Positions 1-5,745 of a stretch of DNA of 6,508 nt are shown piece after piece. The stretch is from Actinomycetes bacterium (lineage in GTDB: Bacteria > Actinomycetota > Actinomycetes > Actinomycetales > Microbacteriaceae), in NCBI GenBank assembly GCA_023432305.1, contig JAEYUT010000186.1:1-6508 (forward strand), given 5' to 3'. The position numbers and the translations under genes were made by a program. Below the pieces are notes generated by a model that worked only from the letters and a program-made list of their open reading frames with translations, was not told the DNA's origin and made no database searches. The number at the start of each line of letters is the position of its first letter. Position 1 is the stretch's first letter.

Positions 1-1191
1 AGGAACCTCTTCGCCCTCGCCGAATTCGGCAACATCTACACGCGCATCCAGAACCCCACCCAGGCGGTCGTCGAGGAGCGCGTCGCCGCTCTCGAGGGCG
101 GCACCGCGGCGCTCGCCACCGCCTCCGGATCCAGCGCGATCACCTACGCGATCCTCAACATCGCGGGTGCCGGCGACCACATCGTCTCCAGCTCGTCGAT
201 CTACGGCGGCACCTACAACCTGTTCAAGTACACCCTCGCCAAGCTCGGCATCGAGGTCACGTTCGTCGAGAACCAGGACGACGCGGAGGAGTGGCGCGCC
301 GCGATCCGCCCGAACACCAAGGCGCTGTTCGGCGAGACGATCGGCAACCCGCGCATCAACATCCTCGACATCGAGCTGGTCGCGGGCGTCGCGCACGAGA
401 ACAACCTGCCGCTCATCGTCGACAACACGATCGCCACCCCGTACCTCATCCGTCCGTTCGAGCACGGCGCCGACATCGTCGTGCACTCCGCCACCAAGTT
501 CCTCGGCGGCCACGGAACGGTCATCGCCGGTGTCATCGTCGACGGCGGGAAGTTCCCGTGGTCGCAGCACGTCGACAAGTTCCCGGGACTCACCGAGCCC
601 GACCCCTCCTACCACGGCGCGAGCTACACCACCGTGCTCGGCGACGCGATCGCGTATGTCATCAAGGCGCGCGTGCAGCTGCTCCGCGACACGGGCGCGG
701 CCCTGTCGCCCGACAGCGCCTTCAGCCTCATCCAGGGCATCGAGACGCTCTCGCTGCGCATCGAGCGTCACGTGGAGAACGCCCAGGAGATCGCCGAGTG
801 GCTCTCCAACCACCCGGACGTCGCCGAGGTCTACTACGCCGGCCTCCCCACGAGCCCGTGGTACGCCGCCGCCAACAAGTACGCCCCCAAGGGCGTCGGC
901 GCGGTGCTCTCGTTCGAGCTCAAGGGGGGCGCCGACGCCGGACGCGCGCTCGTGGAGAACGTGAGCCTGTTCAGCCACCTCGCCAACATCGGCGATGTTC
1001 GCAGCCTCATCATCCACCCGGCGTCGACGACCCACTCGCAGCTCACCCCCGAGCAGCAGCTGACCGCAGGGGTCACCCCCGGCCTCGTGCGCCTCTCGGT
1101 GGGCCTCGAGCACATCGACGACCTGAAGGCCGATCTGCAGTCCGGCTTCGACGCCGCGCGTCGCGTCACCGCCGCAGGCGCGAACGCCTGA
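1..1191 (+). CDS. metY: O-acetylhomoserine sulfhydrylase (MetY), 5'-truncated by window edge
   Basis: PLP enzyme of the Cys/Met-metabolism family that makes L-homocysteine and acetate from O-acetyl-L-homoserine and sulfide in the cytoplasm. The frame is open from base 1 to the TGA at 1189-1191, giving 396 residues. The family is usually about 430 residues, so about 35-45 N-terminal residues lie outside the window. Visible landmarks, in partial-protein numbering: YTRIQNPT with Tyr13 and Arg15 (PLP phosphate contacts from the neighbouring subunit), SSSIYGGTY (ring-stacking Tyr), IVDNT with Asp141 (pyridine nitrogen), and [10 protein letters not shown] with Lys166 as the PLP Schiff-base lysine. 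Near the C-terminus, [10 protein letters not shown] carries Arg364, the expected substrate-carboxylate ligand. The segment [13 protein letters not shown] (194-206) and the stretch [10 protein letters not shown] favour MetY over cystathionine gamma-synthase or MetZ; this is family knowledge, not tested here. metX follows after 110 bases, which supports the assignment. All key residues are present. Confidence 0.95.
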   Translation, partial: RNLFALAEFGNIYTRIQNPTQAVVEERVAALEGGTAALATASGSSAITYAILNIAGAGDHIVSSSSIYGGTYNLFKYTLAKLGIEVTFVENQDDAEEWRAAIRPNTKALFGETIGNPRINILDIELVAGVAHENNLPLIVDNTIATPYLIRPFEHGADIVVHSATKFLGGHGTVIAGVIVDGGKFPWSQHVDKFPGLTEPDPSYHGASYTTVLGDAIAYVIKARVQLLRDTGAALSPDSAFSLIQGIETLSLRIERHVENAQEIAEWLSNHPDVAEVYYAGLPTSPWYAAANKYAPKGVGAVLSFELKGGADAGRALVENVSLFSHLANIGDVRSLIIHPASTTHSQLTPEQQLTAGVTPGLVRLSVGLEHIDDLKADLQSGFDAARRVTAAGANA

Positions 1192-1214
1192 CCTACTCGA
1201 CCCGCTGACGCGGT

Positions 1215-1255
1215 CGGCGAAGGGCCGGATGCCACGCGCATCCGGCCCTTCGCCG
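1215..1255 (+). terminator. GC-rich hairpin terminator after metY
   Basis: The sequence forms a perfect 18-bp inverted repeat, with arms 1215-1232 and 1238-1255 and a 5-base loop (CACGC). It starts 24 bases after the metY stop. No long T-tract follows, only GTTCCCC, which is common for actinobacterial terminators. It most likely ends metY transcripts. A smaller imperfect hairpin at 1198-1216 lies directly before it and overlaps its base by two bases. No SAM-riboswitch-like structure was recognised. Confidence 0.8.
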
Positions 1256-1297
1256 TTCCCCGCACAGCAGGTGCACGTAACACACGCGCAGGCACGC

Positions 1298-1303
1298 CAG
1301 AAT
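1298..1303 (+). promoter_or_regulatory. Probable -10 element for leaderless metX transcript
   Basis: CAGAAT at 1298-1303 fits the actinobacterial TANNNT -10 pattern except for the first base. It ends seven bases before the A of the ATG at 1311. That places the likely transcription start on or next to that ATG, giving a leaderless or nearly leaderless mRNA. No Shine-Dalgarno sequence lies at a usable distance from either candidate ATG (1302 or 1311). The -35 region is not convincing; ACGTAA at 1275-1280 has the right 17-base spacing but a poor match. Confidence 0.4.
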
Positions 1304-1310
1304 GGGTGGG

Positions 1311-2516
1311 ATGGACTGGCAGACTCCCGAAGACGCGGTGCCGTCCGCGTTCGTCACCGAGTCCAATCGGCGGGCGATCTCGGCGGCCCCGCCGGCATCC
1401 GGCGCGTGGCGCATCGGCGACGACCCCGGCGATCGGAAGTTCCAGCACATCGGACCGATGAGCTTCGAGCGCGGCGGCAGCATTCCCGCGGTATCGATCG
1501 CCTACGAGACCTGGGGCGAGCTCAACCAGGCGCGGGACAACGCCGTGCTCATCCTCCACGCGCTCACCGGCGACAGCCACGTGATCGGAGCCCCCGGCCG
1601 CGGACACCCCACGGGCGGCTGGTGGTCGGGCCTCGTCGGCCCCGGCAAGGTCGTCGACACGGATCGCTGGTTCGTCGTGGCCCCCAACATGCTCGGCGGC
1701 TGCCAGGGATCCACCGGCCCTGCGTCCGTCTCCCCCGACGGGGTCGAATGGGGCGCGCGGTTCCCGTTCGTCACCATCCGCGACCAGGTCGCTGCGCAGC
1801 ACGCACTTGCGCGCGCGCTCGGCATCGACGCCTGGGGCGCTGTCATCGGCGGCTCGATGGGCGGCATGCAGGTGATCGAGTGGGCCATCACCCGCCCCGA
1901 GATGGTGCCGAAGTTCGCCGTGCTGGCGGCACCGCCCGTCTCGACCGCCGATCAGATCGCCCTCAACTCCGTGCAGACGGAGGCCATCCGCATGGACCCG
2001 GCGTGGAACGAGGGCGACTACTACAACGCCGAGGACGGCGCAGGTCCCCACCGCGGACTCGCGCTCGCGCGACGCATGGCGCTGCTGAACTACCGCTCCC
2101 CCACCGAGCTCGATGAGCGATTCGCGCGCAGCTGGCAGAGCGGGCTGAACCCGATGGGAGGCGGCGGTCGATTCGCCGTCGAGAGCTACCTCGACTTCCA
2201 CGGCAACAAGTTCACGCGCCGCTTCGACGCGAACAGCTACCTGACGCTCGTCGAGGCGATGAACTCACACGACGTGGGTCGCGACCGCGGCGGCGTCGCG
2301 GCGGCGCTCGAGCGCGCCACCGGGCTCGGTCTCGTCCTCGGCATCGACTCGGACCGGCTCTTCTCGGTGCCCGGGCAGCAGATCATCGCGCGTCACATCC
2401 CCAACAGCCTCACCGGGTCGGAGCCTGTGGTGATCTCGTCGCCGTTCGGACACGACGCGTTCCTCATCGAGGATGCCCTCGTCGGGCCGCAGCTGACGCG
2501 CCTGCTCGACGCCTGA
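1311..2516 (+). CDS. metX: Homoserine O-acetyltransferase (MetX)
   Basis: Alpha/beta-hydrolase-fold enzyme that transfers acetyl from acetyl-CoA to L-homoserine, the committed step of methionine synthesis. It supplies the substrate of the upstream MetY. Numbering here is from the ATG at 1302 (404 residues). The ATG at 1311 gives 401 and is preferred because a -10-like CAGAAT lies just before it. The nucleophile is Ser185 in GGSMGG, with Asp351 in GIDSDRLF and His384 in FGHDAFL as the other triad members. HALTGDSHV and NMLGGCQGSTGP are typical of MetX. Family members are usually about 370-390 residues, so the poorly conserved first 30-40 residues are a modest N-terminal extension. The protein continues intact to the TGA at 2514-2516. 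I cannot separate acetyl- from succinyl-transferase specificity by motif with certainty. The adjacent MetY favours acetyl. Confidence 0.95.
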   Translation: MDWQTPEDAVPSAFVTESNRRAISAAPPASGAWRIGDDPGDRKFQHIGPMSFERGGSIPAVSIAYETWGELNQARDNAVLILHALTGDSHVIGAPGRGHPTGGWWSGLVGPGKVVDTDRWFVVAPNMLGGCQGSTGPASVSPDGVEWGARFPFVTIRDQVAAQHALARALGIDAWGAVIGGSMGGMQVIEWAITRPEMVPKFAVLAAPPVSTADQIALNSVQTEAIRMDPAWNEGDYYNAEDGAGPHRGLALARRMALLNYRSPTELDERFARSWQSGLNPMGGGGRFAVESYLDFHGNKFTRRFDANSYLTLVEAMNSHDVGRDRGGVAAALERATGLGLVLGIDSDRLFSVPGQQIIARHIPNSLTGSEPVVISSPFGHDAFLIEDALVGPQLTRLLDA

Positions 2517-2575
2517 TCGCCCCCCCGCGACGCGCCGTGTGCGCGTGTCACCCCCTTTCGGGTGTCGTCTTCTGC

Positions 2576-2581
2576 CACGAT
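2576..2581 (+). promoter_or_regulatory. Possible -10 element for the signalling operon
   Basis: The 107-base gap between metX and the kinase gene (2517-2623) should hold the operon promoter. CACGAT at 2576-2581 is the best TANNNT-like hexamer. It would give a leader of about 35 bases carrying the kinase ribosome binding site. No -35 was recognised at 16-18 bases upstream. A weak 5-bp hairpin (2549-2553 with 2560-2564) lies just upstream and could be a poor metX terminator. The assignment is tentative. Confidence 0.25.
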
Positions 2582-2606
2582 GTGGCTACCACCCCCGGAC
2601 CACCAC

Positions 2607-2612
2607 GAAGGA
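2607..2612 (+). promoter_or_regulatory. Ribosome binding site deciding the sensor kinase start
   Basis: GAAGGA at 2607-2612 lies 11 bases before the ATG at 2624. The in-frame upstream GTG codons at 2537 and 2582 have no such site. The peptide between 2537 and 2624 is rich in Pro, Cys and His and does not look like the start of a membrane kinase. The ATG at 2624 is therefore preferred. Confidence 0.6.
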
Positions 2613-2623
2613 TCGCACCCGAG

Positions 2624-3796
2624 ATGGATCTCCTCGCGAAGGAGCGCGACCGCGTTCTGCAGCGTGTCGCCCGTGTCTACGGACTGAGCTTCACGGCGGT
2701 CTCTGCGGTGTGCTTCTCCCTGCCCGGTGCTGTTTCCGGCGCCGACACCGTCGCCCTGGGGATCGCCCTGTACGTGCTGCTCGCCGGATTCTTCGGAGTT
2801 CTCGGCTACAGCCGCAACCCCGCGTGGATCCTCGCGGTGCTCGCGACAGGAATCGGCATCGCCGTCGTCATGACCGACGCAGGGCGCGCCGCGCTGAGCC
2901 CCGGGGGTCTCCTCACCCTCCAGCTGCTCACGGCGGGGGCGCTCGCATCCATCGCGATCGTGCTCGGAGGCACCATCTGGCGCCTCATCGGTCTCATCCT
3001 GTCGTGCGCGGCCGTGCTCGCCGCGGTGCTCATGCTCACGGCCGACTCGCCTCAGTCGGTGCGCATGGGCGGTCTAGTGCTCCTCGGCTGGGTGCTCACC
3101 GCGGGCATCGGCTGGTGGGTGTCGGCTGGGGTGCCGCAGGTGGCCTCGCGGATCGGCAGCATCGGGCGGGCGCACCGGGCCGAGCGTCAGGCGAGCGAGC
3201 TCGAAGCGCAGCGCCGGCAGTCAGCTCGACTGCTGCACGACACCGTGCTCGCGACCCTCACTCTCCTCGCTCACTCGGGAGTCGGCGTGACCCCGCAGGC
3301 ACTGCGCGAGCAGGCCGCCGACGATGCCGCACTCCTGCGGCAGCTGCGGCTCGGATCCACCCCGACCCCCGAATCCTCCGGCAGTTACCAGCTCGCCGCT
3401 GGTGGCGAGCCCGAGCCGGTGCTCGGTCGCACGCTCGAGTCGGTGAAGCAGCGATTCGGCCGCATGGGCCTCGAGGTCAGCTGGCACGGCACGGGGCAGG
3501 TGCATCTGCCCACTGAGGTGCTCGATGCGTTCCTGATGGCGCTCGCGGAGTGTCTCGAGAATGTGCGCAGGCATTCCGGTGTCACCCAGGCGCACGTGAC
3601 GATCACCGATGACGACACGACTGTGCGAGCGATGGTGACGGACGCGGGAGTCGGGTTCGACATCGCCGACATCGAAGAGGCGAGCCTCGGCTTCGCAGAA
3701 TCCGTCGTGGCCCGACTTCGAGAGGTGGGTGGCGGCGCACGCCTCTTCTCCTCCCCCGGCGCCGGCACCACGGTTGTGCTGGAGGTTCCCAAGTGA
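2624..3796 (+). CDS. Membrane sensor histidine kinase (NarX/DesK-like, HisKA_3 type)
   Basis: Sensor kinase that should autophosphorylate a His using ATP and pass the phosphate to the response regulator encoded at 5083-5745. It has 390 residues from the ATG at 2624. Residues 1-20 are charged. About six membrane segments follow (roughly 21-40, 43-62, 67-84, 95-115, 119-139 and 150-170), with almost no extracytoplasmic domain, so the signal is probably sensed in or at the membrane. A helical linker (about 178-200) leads to the phosphoacceptor box RLLHDTVLATL with His205 and Asp206. The ATPase domain has an N-box with Glu309 and Asn313 (ECLENVRRH), the ADP-binding DAGVGF (340-345), and a C-terminal GAGTTVVLEVP. 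The residue four after Asp206, usually Gln in the DxxxQ phosphatase motif of this class, is Ala210. The gene ends inside the start of the next gene (4-base overlap). The signal and targets cannot be read from sequence. Confidence 0.88.
   Translation: MDLLAKERDRVLQRVARVYGLSFTAVSAVCFSLPGAVSGADTVALGIALYVLLAGFFGVLGYSRNPAWILAVLATGIGIAVVMTDAGRAALSPGGLLTLQLLTAGALASIAIVLGGTIWRLIGLILSCAAVLAAVLMLTADSPQSVRMGGLVLLGWVLTAGIGWWVSAGVPQVASRIGSIGRAHRAERQASELEAQRRQSARLLHDTVLATLTLLAHSGVGVTPQALREQAADDAALLRQLRLGSTPTPESSGSYQLAAGGEPEPVLGRTLESVKQRFGRMGLEVSWHGTGQVHLPTEVLDAFLMALAECLENVRRHSGVTQAHVTITDDDTTVRAMVTDAGVGFDIADIEEASLGFAESVVARLREVGGGARLFSSPGAGTTVVLEVPK
3781..3785 (+). promoter_or_regulatory. Ribosome binding site inside the kinase gene for the next gene
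   Basis: GGAGG at 3781-3785 lies 7 bases before the GTG at 3793 and is within the last codons of the kinase gene. Together with the GTGA overlap it fixes the GTG at 3793 as the start of the downstream gene. It also implies that the two are translated in a coupled way. Confidence 0.75.
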
Positions 3797-5049
3797 GCGC
3801 GCTCCCCGAAGAGAACACCCTCGGCATCGTCGTCGGCAATGCGGCACGCGCCGTCACCAGCCGTGCGAAGCGCATCAGCCAGGCCGGCGAGCGCCCCGGA
3901 CTCGGCATGGCGTTCCTGGCGCTCGGCGCATCGATCTTCGTCATTCTCCGGCTGGCCTATGGGCTCGTGTGGTTCCTGCTGTCGTGGGAGCAGTACACGA
4001 TGCCGTTCGCCGCTGCGGCCGCATGGGCCGTTCTCGTGGCGACCGCCGCGGGCACGATCCTGGGCACCCGCCTCGGCAGCGAGCGCATGCCCACCTGGGC
4101 GTTCCTCCTCGTGCTCGCCGGCATCGCGGCCTCGGTGATGTTCGACGTCACGGCCGTGTGGAATCTCCAGCCCATGGGCAGCGCGCTCACGGCAGCGACG
4201 GCAGCGGGAGCGGTTCTGCTGCTCGTCGTGACGCACCGGGGAGCCGCCGAGGTGCTGAGCGCAGCGGCAGCGCTCGGACTCTTCCTCGCGCTGTGCATGT
4301 TCCTGGCGACACCGCCGAACACCCCCTTCGACGCGGACACGATCGCTCCCCAGCTCGCGGCGATCACCTTCGCCGTCCTTCCCGCGGTCGTCGGCATCGT
4401 GCTCGTGCACGGCTACCGGCGGATGGTGCAGAACGAGCTCGATCGCGTGCTCGTGCAGTCGAACGTCTCGGCGCCCCGGTACGCCGTCGGCATGCTCGCC
4501 TCGGAGGAGCTCGCGCGCCTCGACCTCGCCGCGGAGACGCTGCTCGATTCGATCGCGACCGGGCGAACCCCTCTCCCGCTGTCGCCCAAGACCGCGTCGG
4601 TCGCCGCCTCGCTCGCGACCGAGCTGAGGCTCCATCTGATCGAGGGCCGTCGCGAGACGTGGCTCTATCACGCGGTGAGCGAATCCGAGCTGCTGGGCCG
4701 GACGGTCACCCTCATCGACAAGTCGGCGCTCGCGGGCCTGCTCGATTCGACGCAGCGCGACGGTCTGCTCGCGGCGGCGTGGCTGCTCGTCACCGACAGC
4801 CGACCGAAGGCCGCCGCGAACCGCACCGTGACCATCCAGGTCGGCCCTCTCGCCCCTGGCGCATCCGAGCGCCCGGATCGTCGACTCGCGATCCCCATCA
4901 CGATCACGAGCACCGGGATCAGCCGGAATCGTGTCGACCCGGCGATCTGGGCCGCCCTCGGCCGCGTCGGGCGATACTCTGACAGCACCGAGGACGGAAG
5001 CCTGCGCGTCGACATCGAGACGATCGTCGACAACCCGGCCGACGTGTGA
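3793..5049 (+). CDS. Six-segment membrane protein, probable degenerate (pseudo) histidine kinase
   Basis: I do not recognise a named family; a search would probably return a hypothetical membrane protein. It has 418 residues from a GTG start. About six hydrophobic segments (roughly 38-62, 71-91, 101-120, 131-148, 152-172 and 187-207) are followed by a cytoplasmic part of about 210 residues. This layout mirrors the kinase encoded just upstream. By-eye alignment of the cytoplasmic parts suggests shared ancestry, but the catalytic positions are lost. Kinase His205 aligns with Leu243 (in RLDLAAETLL), N-box Glu309 with Trp330, Asn313 with Thr334, ADP-binding Asp340 with Ser373, and Gly344 with Ser377. 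The blocks NRTVTI and GSLRVDIE keep the strand pattern of an ATPase domain. The likely role is a non-catalytic partner that dimerises with or controls the active kinase; this is inference. The start overlaps the kinase stop by 4 bases. The alternative is an unrelated membrane sensor with a new soluble domain. Confidence 0.8.
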   Translation: MSALPEENTLGIVVGNAARAVTSRAKRISQAGERPGLGMAFLALGASIFVILRLAYGLVWFLLSWEQYTMPFAAAAAWAVLVATAAGTILGTRLGSERMPTWAFLLVLAGIAASVMFDVTAVWNLQPMGSALTAATAAGAVLLLVVTHRGAAEVLSAAAALGLFLALCMFLATPPNTPFDADTIAPQLAAITFAVLPAVVGIVLVHGYRRMVQNELDRVLVQSNVSAPRYAVGMLASEELARLDLAAETLLDSIATGRTPLPLSPKTASVAASLATELRLHLIEGRRETWLYHAVSESELLGRTVTLIDKSALAGLLDSTQRDGLLAAAWLLVTDSRPKAAANRTVTIQVGPLAPGASERPDRRLAIPITITSTGISRNRVDPAIWAALGRVGRYSDSTEDGSLRVDIETIVDNPADV

Positions 5050-5070
5050 TCACCCCCCAGACAGATGCCG

Positions 5071-5076
5071 AAGGAG
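5071..5076 (+). promoter_or_regulatory. Ribosome binding site deciding the response regulator start
   Basis: AAGGAG at 5071-5076 lies 6 bases before the ATG at 5083. An in-frame ATG at 5065 lies upstream of this site and has no comparable one of its own. The ATG at 5083 also starts the protein right at the receiver domain (MARPIRLALVDDH), as is usual. Confidence 0.85.
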
Positions 5077-5082
5077 ACACTG

Positions 5083-5745
5083 ATGGCCCGACCCATCCGC
5101 CTCGCACTCGTTGACGACCACCGCATGATCCTGAGCGGTCTTGCGAACTGGATCCGCAGCGCCACCGACGAGATCGATGTGGTCGCAGCCCTCGCGACCT
5201 GGCCTGAGCTTCTCACTCACCCGGAGTTCCCGGTCGATGTCGTGCTCCTCGATCTCGATCTCAAGGACAACATCCCCGTCGCGGTGAAGATCGCCGCACT
5301 CAAGTCGACGGGCGTGCGCGTCGTGCTCATGAGCACCTACTCCGAGCCGAATGTGGTGCGCGAGGCTCTCGCAGCCGGTGCGCTCGGCTACCTCGTGAAG
5401 ACGGAGCAGGCGGAGATGATCGTCGAGGCGATCCGCGCCGCGTCCCAGGGCGAGAGCTTCATCTCGGCAGAGCTCGATCTCGCGATCAACGCCTCCGACA
5501 TCGGCGGTGCCCCCAAGCTGTCAGCCCAGGAGCGGCGTGTCATGGCGCTGTACGGCGGCGGCGAGCCCGTGAAGTCGGTCGCGTATCAGCTCGGCATCTC
5601 CGAGGAGACCGCGAAGAGCTACCTGAAGCGCATCCGGGAGAAGTACCGCGTGGCTGGCATCGACGTGGGCACGAAGGTCGCGCTGCGGCGCCGCGCCATC
5701 CAGGACGGCATCCTCGTTCAGGATGCCCACGTGGGCGCGTTCTGA
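5083..5745 (+). CDS. NarL/LuxR-family response regulator
   Basis: Two-component response regulator of 220 residues, the usual length for the NarL family. The receiver domain (about 5-120) has the acidic pair Asp11-Asp12 (LVDDH), phosphoacceptor Asp57 (VVLLDLDL), the switch Ser84 (VLMSTY) and Lys106 (GYLVK). All active-site residues are present, so it should be phosphorylated normally. A LuxR-type helix-turn-helix (about 146-208) begins KLSAQERRVMALY and has the recognition region GISEETAKSYLKRIREKY. The protein should bind DNA as a dimer once phosphorylated by the kinase encoded at 2624-3796. It follows the pseudo-kinase gene by 33 bases, so all three are likely one transcript. Target genes cannot be read from the sequence, and no clear repeated operator was found in the window. 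Its last 28 bases overlap the convergent gene on the other strand. Confidence 0.93.
   Translation: MARPIRLALVDDHRMILSGLANWIRSATDEIDVVAALATWPELLTHPEFPVDVVLLDLDLKDNIPVAVKIAALKSTGVRVVLMSTYSEPNVVREALAAGALGYLVKTEQAEMIVEAIRAASQGESFISAELDLAINASDIGGAPKLSAQERRVMALYGGGEPVKSVAYQLGISEETAKSYLKRIREKYRVAGIDVGTKVALRRRAIQDGILVQDAHVGAF
5707..5727. terminator. Possible bidirectional hairpin in the convergent gene overlap
   Basis: A perfect 8-bp inverted repeat has arms GGCATCCT (5707-5714) and AGGATGCC (5720-5727) and a 5-base loop. It lies within the end of the response regulator gene and spans the last bases of the minus-strand gene. No T-tract follows on either strand. Its position at the tail-to-tail junction, and the absence of any other hairpin there, make a shared terminator plausible. 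It could also be a coincidence of coding sequence. Confidence 0.4.

Noticed and set aside
1192..1301. SAM-responsive riboswitch or McbR-type operator before metX
   Set aside because: The region contains the terminator hairpin but no conserved riboswitch core I can recognise, and no TAGAC-N6-GTCTA-like palindrome.
834..2201. Open frame of 455 codons on the minus strand across the metY end and metX
   Set aside because: It lies opposite two well-recognised genes, crosses their intergenic hairpin, and its product is Arg/Ala/Gly/His-rich with no motif. It is a high-GC shadow.
2549..2564. Stem of 5 bp with a 6-base loop after metX as a terminator
   Set aside because: It is too short and lacks a following T-tract, so it is not listed as a feature, only mentioned as a weak possibility.
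2537..2623. Upstream GTG extension of the kinase by 29 residues
   Set aside because: No ribosome binding site precedes it, the added peptide is unlike a kinase N-terminus, and the ATG at 2624 has GAAGGA upstream.
2539..3516. Long plus-strand open frame overlapping the kinase gene in another frame
   Set aside because: The product is almost all Arg, Ala, His and Gly. The true frame encodes membrane segments and clear kinase motifs.
3385..4671. Open frame of 428 codons on the minus strand opposite the kinase and pseudo-kinase genes
   Set aside because: Its composition is dominated by Arg, Glu, Gly and His, as expected for the complement of G/C-rich third positions. There is no start signal and no recognisable domain.
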